This document shows, piece after piece, positions 32,719 to 41,868 of a stretch of 64,000 nt of DNA. Position 1 is the stretch's first letter; each line of letters begins with the position of its first letter. The notes below the pieces were generated by a model. It searched no databases, was not told where the DNA came from, and saw nothing but the letters and a program-made list of their open reading frames with translations. Source of the DNA: Virgisporangium aurantiacum (lineage in GTDB: Bacteria > Actinomycetota > Actinomycetes > Mycobacteriales > Micromonosporaceae); contig NZ_BOPG01000012.1 in NCBI RefSeq assembly GCF_016863635.1, positions 124,001-188,000 on the forward strand, in the 5' to 3' direction. Position numbers and translations under genes: made by a program.

Positions 32719-35700
32719 TCAGCTCCGCTGGCCGGCGGATGCCTCAAGCCTGTCGATCGCGCTGCGGAACCTGTTCCTGAGGTCGATGTCGCGAAGGCCC
32801 ACACCGAGCTTCGGGATGAGTTGTTCCGCCAGGTTCAGCAGCGGATGGGCGGTACCCGGCTCACCGGTCGCGTGTTCGAGCAGGACGGTCAGGAGCTCCA
32901 CGTCCGATCGTGAGGTCTGGCGTTCGCTCCAGTCGATGTGCCACGAGCCGGGTTCGCCATGATCCGCGGCCACGGCTGCCGCGATGCCGATGACGTCGTC
33001 TCGCTTCTCGCCCTGCCACAGGACGCGCGCGGCGTTGATCCGGGTCCCGATCGGCAGATTGCGGTCGCCCGCGATGTTCGTGAGTGTGCTCGCGGACGCC
33101 GGAGCGGGATTGGCGAGTATCACGTGGGCCCAGGCACGAGCGGTGACCGGATCCCGGTACCGGAGGTACTCCGTCTCCGCCAGGTCGATGATCCACGGTT
33201 CGTGCGGTCGATCGGTCAGCGCCCTGATCCCCTCGCTTCGCGCGCCGGCATCGGCCTCTCGGGAGAGAAGCTCCCGCACCCGGCGCCGAGCCCTTCTGCC
33301 GGCGCGGTTGACGAGTTCGGCGAGCGCGCTGCCCCGGATCTCGGGGTCGTCATCGGCAGCCAACAGTTCGAGCAGTTCGGTGGGCGCCGACCGACGGAAA
33401 ACGTCTCCGGGCAGGTGTCGGCCGATGGCAGCGCTGACACCGGGAACAGCGTCCGCGACCAGCGGCTCCAGTGCGATGACCAGTTGCTCGTGTTCGGCGT
33501 GTTCCAGGGAGATCCTGGCTTCGGCCCGGACATCCGGGTCCGGGTGGGTGAAGAGTGAGCGGATCGGGTCGAGCGATTCCGCGGTCACGCAGAACTGCAG
33601 CGCGGCGGCGGCCGCCACGTCCGCGAGCGGACCCAGGTCGTCGCGGAAGTCGTCGACCAGTTGGTCCGTCATGGTGGGCGGCGACCCGGTCAGGACGTGA
33701 ACGGCGAGCCGGACGGCGTACTTGTCGCGCGCCAGCAGGAGCCCGGCCGCGAGAGAAGGGTTGATCGCGATCTCCCCCTGCTGGATCGCGGCCACCACGG
33801 CCGACAGCCACGCGCCCGGCCAGGAGTACCTCGACTCTGGATCGCGGCACACGTGGACGAGGTCGACGAGCGACCACGGACTCGTGCCGCTGGCCGGACC
33901 TGGCGCTCCGGCGCGGATCGGGTCGGGACAGCACGTGAGCCATTCGTCGACCACGCGTCCGGTCGTCTGCCGCCCGATGGGACCCGATTCGACGCGGACG
34001 CTGCGGTACGGATCTCGGTCGACGTCGTAGTAGTTCCGCACGAACTCCTCGTTGTTCTCCTCCAGAACGGCATCGATCTCGTCGAGGAGGTCATCGGGGG
34101 TGAGCCAGGATGCCAGCCCGGAGTCGGGACCCGCGGAAGGATCCAGTCGGTACCGGTTCAATCCAGGGATCATCCGGGCGCGGGCGTGGACGTTCCACTC
34201 GATCGGCAACGAGACCAGTGCCTCCTCGACCCGGTACGCGGTGGCGAACCTGTTGAGTCTGTTCAACGTCGCCAGGAGCGTGAGCGCCTGATCCACGACA
34301 CGGTCGAGCAGCGGCGGACGGTCGGCCGACGGGAGCTGCACGACGCAGCGCAGGGCGGTGGTCGTACTCAACCCGAACGTGTCCGGACGATCCCCGGCTA
34401 TCTTCCGGATCCAGGACTCCGGTGCCGGGCTCAGTCCGGCGATCAAGGGGATCGTGTTGGTCCAGTCGGGATCGAGCCACCACACGTCGTCGATCTTCCG
34501 CGCCCCGGCGGCCGGGTCCAGGCGAGCGATGTGCAGCGCGGTGAAGAACTCGTGGAAGAGCCGATGGTTGAAGCGGACGAGCCCGGCGGACGTCGGGTCC
34601 GAGGTCGCGTCGATGACGAGGAGGCCGCCGAGTTCGTCCAGTTCGGCGCGGGCGTCGGTTCTGGACGTCGACCCCGGTCGCGACCGCATGATCGCCTTGA
34701 CGGCGTCGGACACCTCGATCTGGTCCCGCCACACCCCGCCGGACGTGGACAGGTGCCATGCCAGGCGGGCGGCCGCCTCCATCGCGTCGTCGATCCTCTC
34801 GGCCGCGCGTCTCTGCTCGAACTTCCAGATGACGCCGAGGATCCGGCGGGCCATCGCCTCCAGGACGCCGGCGCTCGTCTGTGGCAGCCGTTCCGGGTTG
34901 TCGTTCAGGATGGCCAGCATCGTGAGAAAGAGCGGGACGAAGACGATGTTCGAGACCGTCGAGCGATCGACGGCCTCGAGGAAGCTCTTTGCCCGCGCGG
35001 TATCCCCGCCGTACCAGTTCACGGCGAACGTCACGACGTCCTGCTTGCTGTACGGCCGCAATGCCAGGCACGCGTCGGGCAGGTTGAACTGGTCGAAGCC
35101 CGGATCGAATCCGAAGCGCCGGGACGAGAGGACCGCCCGCCGGTCGGCCACGCACTCCCGGATAGCGGCCCACAAGAAACCCTTGCGGTCGTTGGGAACC
35201 TCGTCCAGACCGTCGATCAGAGGTCGCACCCTGCCGCCCCGCGAGACGTGATCGCGCACCGCGACCATCGCGTCTCCCCGTGGGCGCGGCGTCGACGCGA
35301 ACGCCCACTCCACCGATCGCCGGACGCAGGTGTCGACACGGTCGACCGAGTCGTCGCGGGCGAGCATGCTCGCGGGGCAGAACAGCGGAAGCTCAAGGTC
35401 TGCAAGCTCTGCGCCACGGTCGAGATCGTCGAGCGCGGCCTGCGCCATCGTCCGTGCTTCGTTCTGCAACGTCCACGTCTTGCCCTGGCCGGCGTCACCG
35501 AACAGAACGATCAGGTTGTGGTCGGCGGACGCCGCGGCCCACGGCCAGGTCACCTCACCCTCGCCGCCGGAAGTGCCGCTCGTCTCGACGAGTCGGGTCG
35601 CCACCACCCGCAGGGATCCGTACACCACGGCGGGGTCGGGCAGCGAACTCCGTCCGCTCCAACCGTCCGGCCAACGGCACGCCGTCGACACGACCGCCGT

Positions 35701-36228
35701 GAGATAGCCACGAACCGCTGCCAGCGAATGGCCGGCGCCGGTTCGGGTTCGGGTATCGGACGGGCTTGAGCGAATCACCCGCAGCAGGGCGGCGATGCCG
35801 TCGTCGGTCAGCTCCGGGATGGCGTAGAAACTGGTCGACGGCACCCGGGTGAACCGCGGGAAGTGTTCGTCCGAGCCGCCGGGCAGCAACACCGGCAGTA
35901 TCTTCGGGAACCACAGGTCCTCGTCGCGGTACAGGTTGTCCGTCAGCAGCGTCGCCTCGTACCGCACCCCGCGGCTGGCACCCGATCCGGACGGACCGTC
36001 CACGCGCCGATACGCGGGCGAGGCGATCACGATGACGTAGTCGGCGCTGTCGATCTGCTCGCTCATCCATCGCGGCCAGTCCTGCCGGCGGTCGGTGAAC
36101 AACTGGTCGAAGATCGCGTCGACCCCGTGCTGGCTCAGGAGCTCACAGAACTGGCGCACCGAGACCTTGTGCGCCTCCGAGTCGTGGGCATAGGAAACGA
36201 AGACCCGCACGGACTGGGGCGCCTCCAC
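32719..36228 (-). CDS. SEFIR/TIR-NACHT-repeat STAND NTPase, candidate immune receptor
   Basis: A 1169-residue protein. Residues ~7-140 form a SEFIR/TIR-type domain (VRVFVSYAHDSEAHK, then DWPRWMSEQIDSADYVIVIASPAY). Residues ~235-570 form a NACHT NTPase: Walker A GDAGQGKT at 244-251, Walker B RPLIDGLDEVP at 335-345, sensor Arg in LSSRR at 367-371, and the late FNHRLFHEFF motif near 553. The remaining ~600 residues are helical and HEAT-like (HPDPDVRAEARISL, DDDPEIRGSALAEL), the probable ligand sensor. This layout matches bacterial NLR-like defence proteins, where ligand binding opens the NTPase and an N-terminal effector triggers NAD depletion or signalling. GTG 36228 is assumed, with GTG 36210 an alternative. 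It is a single gene with no toxin partner beside it. Confidence 0.88.
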   Translation of the reverse strand: MEAPQSVRVFVSYAHDSEAHKVSVRQFCELLSQHGVDAIFDQLFTDRRQDWPRWMSEQIDSADYVIVIASPAYRRVDGPSGSGASRGVRYEATLLTDNLYRDEDLWFPKILPVLLPGGSDEHFPRFTRVPSTSFYAIPELTDDGIAALLRVIRSSPSDTRTRTGAGHSLAAVRGYLTAVVSTACRWPDGWSGRSSLPDPAVVYGSLRVVATRLVETSGTSGGEGEVTWPWAAASADHNLIVLFGDAGQGKTWTLQNEARTMAQAALDDLDRGAELADLELPLFCPASMLARDDSVDRVDTCVRRSVEWAFASTPRPRGDAMVAVRDHVSRGGRVRPLIDGLDEVPNDRKGFLWAAIRECVADRRAVLSSRRFGFDPGFDQFNLPDACLALRPYSKQDVVTFAVNWYGGDTARAKSFLEAVDRSTVSNIVFVPLFLTMLAILNDNPERLPQTSAGVLEAMARRILGVIWKFEQRRAAERIDDAMEAAARLAWHLSTSGGVWRDQIEVSDAVKAIMRSRPGSTSRTDARAELDELGGLLVIDATSDPTSAGLVRFNHRLFHEFFTALHIARLDPAAGARKIDDVWWLDPDWTNTIPLIAGLSPAPESWIRKIAGDRPDTFGLSTTTALRCVVQLPSADRPPLLDRVVDQALTLLATLNRLNRFATAYRVEEALVSLPIEWNVHARARMIPGLNRYRLDPSAGPDSGLASWLTPDDLLDEIDAVLEENNEEFVRNYYDVDRDPYRSVRVESGPIGRQTTGRVVDEWLTCCPDPIRAGAPGPASGTSPWSLVDLVHVCRDPESRYSWPGAWLSAVVAAIQQGEIAINPSLAAGLLLARDKYAVRLAVHVLTGSPPTMTDQLVDDFRDDLGPLADVAAAAALQFCVTAESLDPIRSLFTHPDPDVRAEARISLEHAEHEQLVIALEPLVADAVPGVSAAIGRHLPGDVFRRSAPTELLELLAADDDPEIRGSALAELVNRAGRRARRRVRELLSREADAGARSEGIRALTDRPHEPWIIDLAETEYLRYRDPVTARAWAHVILANPAPASASTLTNIAGDRNLPIGTRINAARVLWQGEKRDDVIGIAAAVAADHGEPGSWHIDWSERQTSRSDVELLTVLLEHATGEPGTAHPLLNLAEQLIPKLGVGLRDIDLRNRFRSAIDRLEASAGQRS

Positions 36229-36288
36229 ATCGAAGAGACTCTCGGCGCCACTCTACGCCGCCGTCGATTCCGCGCGGGACCGGCGACC

Positions 36289-36957
36289 TCAGCCGGCCCG
36301 CGGCCCGACCAGGCCGGTTTCGTACGCGATGATCACCAGCTGCACGCGGTCGCGGGCGTCGAGTTTGGTGAGCAGCCGGGCGACGTGGGCCTTCACGGTG
36401 GCGACCGTGATGTGCAGGTCGCCCGAGATCTCGGTGTTCGAGCGGCCCCGGCCGATCAGGGTGAGCACCTCGCGTTCGCGGTCGGTGACGCTGCCGGCGA
36501 GCCGTGGCGACGGCGACGACGGCGACGAACCCGGTGCGGCGACGAACCGTTCGATCAGCAGGCGGGTGACCTTCGGCGCGAGGAGCGCGTCGCCGGCGGC
36601 CACGACGCGGACGGCGGCCAGGATGTCGTCGAGCGCCATGTCCTTGACCAGAAAGCCGCTCGCACCGGCGCGCAGCGCGTCGTAGACGTACTCGTCGTCG
36701 TCGAAGGTCGTCAGGATCAGGACGTGGGGCGGGTCGGGCCGGTCGAGGATCCGGCGGGTGGCGGCGATGCCGTCCATGCCGGGCATCCGGATGTCCATCA
36801 CCACCACGTCGGGCGCGGCACGAAGGACCAGATCGACCGCCTCCGCGCCGGTGCCGGCCTCACCGACCACGATGAGGTCGTCGGTGTCGGCGATCAGCAC
36901 GCGCAACGCGCTGCGGATCAGCGGCTGGTCGTCGACGAGCAGCACCCGGGTGGGCAT
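36289..36957 (-). CDS. NarL-type response regulator
   Basis: A 222-residue two-component regulator with a receiver domain (acidic pair VDDQ at residue ~9, phospho-acceptor Asp55 in VMDIRMPG, Lys in FLVKDM) and a C-terminal LuxR-type HTH (VTDREREVLTLIGRGRSNTEIS through VKAHVARLLTKL). Its ATG overlaps the stop of the kinase gene by one base (TGATG), so the pair is translated together. The signal and target genes are unknown; no operator is evident nearby. Confidence 0.94.
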   Translation of the reverse strand: MPTRVLLVDDQPLIRSALRVLIADTDDLIVVGEAGTGAEAVDLVLRAAPDVVVMDIRMPGMDGIAATRRILDRPDPPHVLILTTFDDDEYVYDALRAGASGFLVKDMALDDILAAVRVVAAGDALLAPKVTRLLIERFVAAPGSSPSSPSPRLAGSVTDREREVLTLIGRGRSNTEISGDLHITVATVKAHVARLLTKLDARDRVQLVIIAYETGLVGPRAG

Positions 36958-38087
36958 CAGCTGTCCAACGGCAGGCGCGCGGCGACGCGGAACCCGCCCT
37001 CCGGTCGCGGACCGGCGGAGAACTCCCCGCCGAGCAGCGCCACCCGTTCGCGCATGCCGACGATCCCGAAGCCGGGCCCCACGTCTCCCCCGCGGCCGTC
37101 GTCGAGCACCTCGATGTCGAGCGCCCCGGGCGTCCGGTCGACGGCCACCCGGCAATGGTCGGTGCCGGCGTGCCGGGCGACGTTGGTGACCGCCTCCTGG
37201 ATGATCCGGTACGCCGACACGTCGACGTCGGGCGGCAGCGGCCGGCGGTCGCCGGTGTCGCGGACCTCGACCCGCACCCCGGCCGCGCCGAACCGCTCGG
37301 CGAGCGCGGCCAGGTCGGCGAGGCCGGGTGCCGGGTCACGCGGCGACGGCGCGCCGTCGGGATCGGCCTGCCGCAGCCCGCCGACCATGCGCCGTAGGGA
37401 CGACAGCGTCTCCCGGCCGGTGTCCTCGATGACGCCGAGCGCGCGGCGCGCCTCCTCGGGCTGGCTGTCGATGACCCGACGGCCCATCCCCGCCTGCATC
37501 GCGATGACACCGATGCTGTGCGCCACGAGGTCGTGCAGTTCCCGCGCGATGCGCAGCCGTTCGGTCTGCGCCGCGGTGTTCGCGGCCTCGACGAGCCGCA
37601 CCTCGGCGAACAGTCGCCGCTGCCGCACCGTGTTGCCGACGAGCCACGCCGCGAGCAGCGCGACGAGATACGGCACGAGCGCGGAGATCTGGTCGCCCTC
37701 GGTCCACGGCCCGGCGAACGAGAGCGCCACCTGGAAGACGGCCACGGCGACGGCCGTGCCGACCGACGCCAGCCGCTCGTGCGTCGCCGCGATCCAGCCG
37801 ACGGCCACGTCGACGGCGACCACGAGAATGACGCGCATCCCGATGGCCGGCGCCGCGTTCTCCCATTCCGGCGCGCCGAACTCGACCAGGACCAGCATCA
37901 CCACCAGCAGCGCCAGCACCGCGAACGGCTTGCGCCGCAACGCACCCACGAGCAACACGAGGAACGCGGCCGGCACCACGTACCACAGGCCGAAGATCGC
38001 GGCTTCGGGTGATACGCCGAGCAGCCACGCGATGAACAGCAGTGGCGACACTGCGAAACCGGTCCACGCCAGGGCCGAACGTCTCAT
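36957..38087 (-). CDS. Sensor histidine kinase (NarL partner, DesK/LiaS-like)
   Basis: A 376-residue membrane kinase. About five to six hydrophobic segments occupy residues 1-155, with little extracellular sequence. A HisKA_3 domain follows with phospho-acceptor His185 (RIARELHDLVAHS). The HATPase domain shows N (IIQEAVTNVARHAG), G1 (LDDGRGG) and G2 (GFGIVGMRERV) boxes. The membrane-embedded sensor suggests it detects envelope or antibiotic stress, a feature of this class. It is divergent from the secreted hydrolase gene at 38220. Confidence 0.93.
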   Translation of the reverse strand: MRRSALAWTGFAVSPLLFIAWLLGVSPEAAIFGLWYVVPAAFLVLLVGALRRKPFAVLALLVVMLVLVEFGAPEWENAAPAIGMRVILVVAVDVAVGWIAATHERLASVGTAVAVAVFQVALSFAGPWTEGDQISALVPYLVALLAAWLVGNTVRQRRLFAEVRLVEAANTAAQTERLRIARELHDLVAHSIGVIAMQAGMGRRVIDSQPEEARRALGVIEDTGRETLSSLRRMVGGLRQADPDGAPSPRDPAPGLADLAALAERFGAAGVRVEVRDTGDRRPLPPDVDVSAYRIIQEAVTNVARHAGTDHCRVAVDRTPGALDIEVLDDGRGGDVGPGFGIVGMRERVALLGGEFSAGPRPEGGFRVAARLPLDS

Positions 38088-38219
38088 GCCGCCGACACTA
38101 GTGAGCCGGGCCGCGCGAAACGTCCGTCCACGGGCCTAATCCCCCGGGCTACCCCGCGCCGGCGCGTTGTGATCGCCGGCCCGATGCCTCCGGTGGCCCG
38201 CTGCCGGCACGGTTTCCCC

Positions 38220-39236
38220 ATGACACGGAGGCTTCTGCTGGCCGTCGCCGCGATGGCGCTCGCGCCGGCGTCGACGACGATGCTGGCCGCGCCCGGCCAC
38301 GCCCGGCCGGTCACGCCGGTCGGCGCCGCGGCGTGGCGCGCGGATCCGCGCGGGCTGCCCGACCCGGTGACGACCGAACCGGACGCGGTCCGCCGGTACT
38401 TCGCCGGATTGGGTGACGCCGAGCAGCGCGACCTCGCGCGCACCTACCCCGGCGTGGTGGGGAACCTCGACGGCGCACCGGTCGACCTGCGGTACCGGGC
38501 GAACGCGGCGGCCGGCCACGACGGCATCCTCGGGTTCGACCCGCGCGGCCGTGGCCGCGTCGCGCAGGTCTTCGGCGACCTCGCGACCGCCGACCGCATC
38601 GCCGTTCTGGTACCGGGTGCCGGCAACCGGCTCGGCAACTTCTGGCGGGGCGTGGGCGGCAAGGCGTTCCGGTCACCGGCCCGGCAGGGCGCCGACCTGT
38701 TCGACCGGGCGCGGGCGAGCGGACCGACCGAACGGTTCGCCGTTGTCGTGTGGCTCGGTTACGAACCACCGGCCCGCATCGACGTCTCGGCCGCCCGGGA
38801 GGACCGGGCCCGGGAGGGCGCGCTCGCGCTGGGACGCTTCGTCGCCGGCCTGGCCGCTGTCCGTCCACATGCGACGGTGGCGTTGCTCGGTTACAGCTAC
38901 GGGTCGACGGTGATCGGGGTGGCCGCGCCGCACCTGCCGCCGACCGTCACCGACATCGTCGCCGTCGGCAGCCCCGGAATGGGCGTCGACCACGTGACGC
39001 GCCTCGGCACGACCGCCCGCGTCTGGGCGGCGTTGTCCCGGCACGACGTCATGCGCTTCGTGCCGGGGGTGCGGTTCCTCGGCCTCGGACACGGTCGGCA
39101 ACCGGCCGATCCGGCGTTCGGCGCCACCGTCGTCGCGGCCCGCGACGTCGTCGACCACGACCACTACCTCGCCGCCGGCGTCGACTCGCAGGCCACCCTC
39201 GCCCGCATCGCGTTGCTGGGAAGGGACCGCCCGTGA
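38220..39236 (+). CDS. Secreted alpha/beta hydrolase (DUF1023-like)
   Basis: A 338-residue protein with a signal peptide (MTRRLLLAVAAMALAPAS, cleavage probably near APGHA) and an alpha/beta hydrolase domain whose nucleophile is Ser226 in LLGYSYGSTV. A late D-H pair (DVVDHDHYLAAGVDS) may complete the triad. The DUF1023 family is found mainly in actinobacteria and is often exported. ATG 38220 opens the signal peptide; upstream in-frame starts would bury it. The stop overlaps the start of an acyltransferase (GTGA), which suggests a joint role in modifying an exported ester-containing molecule. Confidence 0.85.
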   Translation: MTRRLLLAVAAMALAPASTTMLAAPGHARPVTPVGAAAWRADPRGLPDPVTTEPDAVRRYFAGLGDAEQRDLARTYPGVVGNLDGAPVDLRYRANAAAGHDGILGFDPRGRGRVAQVFGDLATADRIAVLVPGAGNRLGNFWRGVGGKAFRSPARQGADLFDRARASGPTERFAVVVWLGYEPPARIDVSAAREDRAREGALALGRFVAGLAAVRPHATVALLGYSYGSTVIGVAAPHLPPTVTDIVAVGSPGMGVDHVTRLGTTARVWAALSRHDVMRFVPGVRFLGLGHGRQPADPAFGATVVAARDVVDHDHYLAAGVDSQATLARIALLGRDRP

Positions 39237-40333
39237 GAGACCGCACCATCGACGCCGTCCGCGCGGTCGCGATCGTCGGGGTCGTCCTGGGCCACTGGCT
39301 GGTGTCGGCGGTGGTGAGCGACCCCGGCCGGGTGACCGACCTGCACGGCGAGAGCCCGCTGGAGTACGCGCCCGGGCTCGCCCCGGCCAGTTGGGCGTTG
39401 CAGACACTCGGGCTGTTCTTCTTCGCCGGCGGGTTCGCGGCGGTCCGGCGCCGCAGCGCGACCGGCGGAACGGGACGGAACCGGATGCGACGCCTGGCCC
39501 GTCCCCTCCTCGCGCTGGCCGCCGTGTGGGTGCCGGCGATCGTGCTGCTCGACGCCGTCGGCGCGCCCGCACCGACGCGTCACGTCGTCGTCTCGCTGGT
39601 GACCCATCCGCTCTGGTTCCTGCTGGTGTATCTGGCGCTGACGTTCGCGGTGCCGGTGCTGCGTCCGCTGGTGGCCCGCGCCGGCGGGTGGACGGTGCTG
39701 CCGGCGGTGGCGCTCGTTGCGGCGACCGACGTGACGCTGTTCGCCGGCCACTCGTCGTGGTGGCAACCGGTGACGGTGGTCGCCGGCTGGGCGGTGCCGT
39801 ACGTCCTCGGCATGCTCTGCGCGACGAACCGGCTCGACCGGCACGGCTTCGCGCTCCTCGGCGTCGGGGTGGTGGGCGGGACGGTGCTGGTGCTCGGTTT
39901 CGGGTATCCGGCCAGTGCCGTCGGCGTGCCGGGGCAGGACTTCTCGAACCTGGACCCGCCGTCGCTGTTCACGGTTGCGTTGGCACTGGCCCAGATCGGG
40001 CTGTTCCTGCTGGTGCGGCCGGCGCTGGCCCGCGTGCTGCGCCGGCCGGCTGTCGCGGTGCCGATCGAGGTGCTCACCGCGTCACCGGTAACGATTTTTC
40101 TGTGGCACCAGAGCGCGCTGCTGCTCGTGTCCTTCGGCGGCCTGCTCGTGGGACGGCCCGCCGGCCTGCTCGACGCGCCCGACGCGGGCTGGCCGCTGGC
40201 GCGACTGCGGTGGCTGCCGGTGTTCGCGCTCGTGCTGGCCGCGCTGGTGACGGTCTTCCGGCAGTTCGAGTCGCGTAGGGTGGGCGGCGCCGATGGTGGC
40301 GCCGGCAACGATATCGTTGATCGATGTCGGTGA
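39233..40333 (+). CDS. Acyltransferase 3 (OafA-like) membrane protein
   Basis: A 366-residue integral membrane protein that begins with RDRTIDAVRAVAIVGVVLGHWL, the typical first helix of acyltransferase family 3 with its conserved Arg and His. About ten membrane spans are visible. Family members O-acylate cell-wall or secreted sugars and antibiotics. GTG 39233 has AAGGGA upstream and overlaps the hydrolase stop (GTGA). Its 3' end overlaps the next gene by 10 bases. The acceptor molecule is unknown. Confidence 0.88.
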   Translation: MRDRTIDAVRAVAIVGVVLGHWLVSAVVSDPGRVTDLHGESPLEYAPGLAPASWALQTLGLFFFAGGFAAVRRRSATGGTGRNRMRRLARPLLALAAVWVPAIVLLDAVGAPAPTRHVVVSLVTHPLWFLLVYLALTFAVPVLRPLVARAGGWTVLPAVALVAATDVTLFAGHSSWWQPVTVVAGWAVPYVLGMLCATNRLDRHGFALLGVGVVGGTVLVLGFGYPASAVGVPGQDFSNLDPPSLFTVALALAQIGLFLLVRPALARVLRRPAVAVPIEVLTASPVTIFLWHQSALLLVSFGGLLVGRPAGLLDAPDAGWPLARLRWLPVFALVLAALVTVFRQFESRRVGGADGGAGNDIVDRCR

Positions 40334-41844
40334 TTTCGCACCTGTACCGTGGCGAGCTGGGTGAGTGGTGTGCCGACCGCCTCACCCGCTGGGAGGATCT
40401 GACCACCCGGATCGCGTGGCGAACCCGCGCGCGGGAGCCCGTCCGCCCGGCCGACGGCGCCGACCGGCAGCACTGGGCGCAGGTGGAAAGGGCCGTCGGC
40501 ATCCGGTTGGCCGCCCTGGTCCAGCCCGCCCCGCCCTACGCCGCCCTGCTCGGCCTGGTGCACCTCGGCCTGGTACGCCGCGCCTGGGCCAGCGATCAGG
40601 CCGCCCGCTACGCATCGCATGCGACCCTGCCGGCGGAGCTTCGTGACGACGCGCTCTACCACGGCCCGACGCTGGACGGCTGGGTGCGCGTGCCCGCCGG
40701 GGCCGCACCGGCCATGCCCCGCTTCGACGGGCGGGCCCAGGACTACCCGGCCGAGCCGATGCTCGCCGACCTGCTACACCGCGCCCGGGCCTACTTCGCC
40801 ACGAACGCACCACCCGGCCGGCTCGGTGCCGAGCGCGGCGTGGCCCGCCTGTGCTGGCTGCTGGCCCAGTTCCAGTACGCCTACCGCAACGACGCCCTCG
40901 AACAGCCCGCCTTCCGGCTGTTCCGCCCCGGCGTGCCGACCGTCGAGGAACTGCTTGCCACCGTGCCGGACACCGCCCTGGACGAGATGGTCGCCATCGC
41001 CCGCCAGCTGGACAGCACCCGTGCGCTGGCCGAGCTGACGAAACTGGCTGGCGACCCGCCGCCCGGTCGGCCGCTCGGTATCGCCGGCCCCATCTTCCTC
41101 GACCACCGCCACGACAGCGACCTGCTGCTGGCCGGCCCGGACGGCAGCGCGCTGGTACACGTCCACGCCGCGATCGCCACCAACAAGACGGCCCGCTCCC
41201 GGCAATGGCTGTGGAACCTGCTGGGCTGCGCCTGGCTCGACGCGAGCGACGCCTACCGCATCCGGACCGTGGGCCTGTACTTCGCCCGCCACGGCGAGCT
41301 GATGACCTGGCCGGTCGACGCCCTCGCCGACCAACTGCTCGCCGGCGCCGACCGCGGCACGGCGCAAGCCGACCTCCGGGCCCTCGCCGACCGGCTGCGC
41401 AGCGAGAACGACCAACGGCGGGCCGAGCGCGAGCGGCTGCGCACCGAGCAGCGGCAATCGGCGGCCGCCCCGGCCGTCGCCGTCCACGCCCTGATCACCG
41501 ACGGGCGGGGCCTCGTACTGACGGCCGGTGACGCGCTGCCCGGCGGCCCCGTCGCGCCCGGCGAAACGGTCGAGGCCGCCCTCTGTCGCTCCGTCGCGGC
41601 GACGACCGGCCTCGAGGTGGCCGCCGGCCCCTTGACCGGCGTCTACCACGACGCCCGGAGCGGCGCCGTGGCGTTGGTGTTCGAAGCCCGCATCACCGGC
41701 GGCGAAGCCGCCGACGTGCACTGGTGCGCCCGGCCGGAGCTGCCCGGCCGGCTGGCGGCCGTCTTCGCCGAGGCGGCCCACGACGCCCTGGACGCCGGCC
41801 GCGCCCGCGTCCCGGTGCGCGAGGCGGCGCTGCCCGATCCGTAG
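40324..41844 (+). CDS. Fusion of an uncharacterised nuclease-like domain with a degenerate Nudix domain
   Basis: A 506-residue soluble protein. Residues ~1-370 form a domain I cannot name with certainty. Its later part (HDSDLLLAG, a strand, then WLWNLLGCAWLDASDAYRIRTVGLYFARHG) follows the pattern of a PD-(D/E)XK-type core, but the expected D-x-K on the second strand reads HVHAA. A short charged coiled-coil follows (RSENDQRRAERERLRTEQR). Residues ~383-500 look like a Nudix fold, whose box reads GPVAPGE...RSVAAT where GxxxxxE...REUxEE is standard, so catalytic glutamates are missing. Both halves therefore look like non-catalytic relatives; a binding or regulatory role is possible. The ATG lies inside the acyltransferase 3' end. 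Confidence 0.6.
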   Translation: MSVISHLYRGELGEWCADRLTRWEDLTTRIAWRTRAREPVRPADGADRQHWAQVERAVGIRLAALVQPAPPYAALLGLVHLGLVRRAWASDQAARYASHATLPAELRDDALYHGPTLDGWVRVPAGAAPAMPRFDGRAQDYPAEPMLADLLHRARAYFATNAPPGRLGAERGVARLCWLLAQFQYAYRNDALEQPAFRLFRPGVPTVEELLATVPDTALDEMVAIARQLDSTRALAELTKLAGDPPPGRPLGIAGPIFLDHRHDSDLLLAGPDGSALVHVHAAIATNKTARSRQWLWNLLGCAWLDASDAYRIRTVGLYFARHGELMTWPVDALADQLLAGADRGTAQADLRALADRLRSENDQRRAERERLRTEQRQSAAAPAVAVHALITDGRGLVLTAGDALPGGPVAPGETVEAALCRSVAATTGLEVAAGPLTGVYHDARSGAVALVFEARITGGEAADVHWCARPELPGRLAAVFAEAAHDALDAGRARVPVREAALPDP

Positions 41845-41868
41845 AGCGGTGCGGTACGTTTCCTGGAC

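Noticed and set aside
33661..35769. 702-codon open frame antisense to the NACHT gene
   Set aside because: The composition is shadow-like and the opposite strand encodes textbook NACHT motifs throughout.
38155..38166. CGCGCCGGCGCG palindrome upstream of the secreted hydrolase
   Set aside because: It is pure G/C in GC-rich DNA and expected by chance; no supporting feature.
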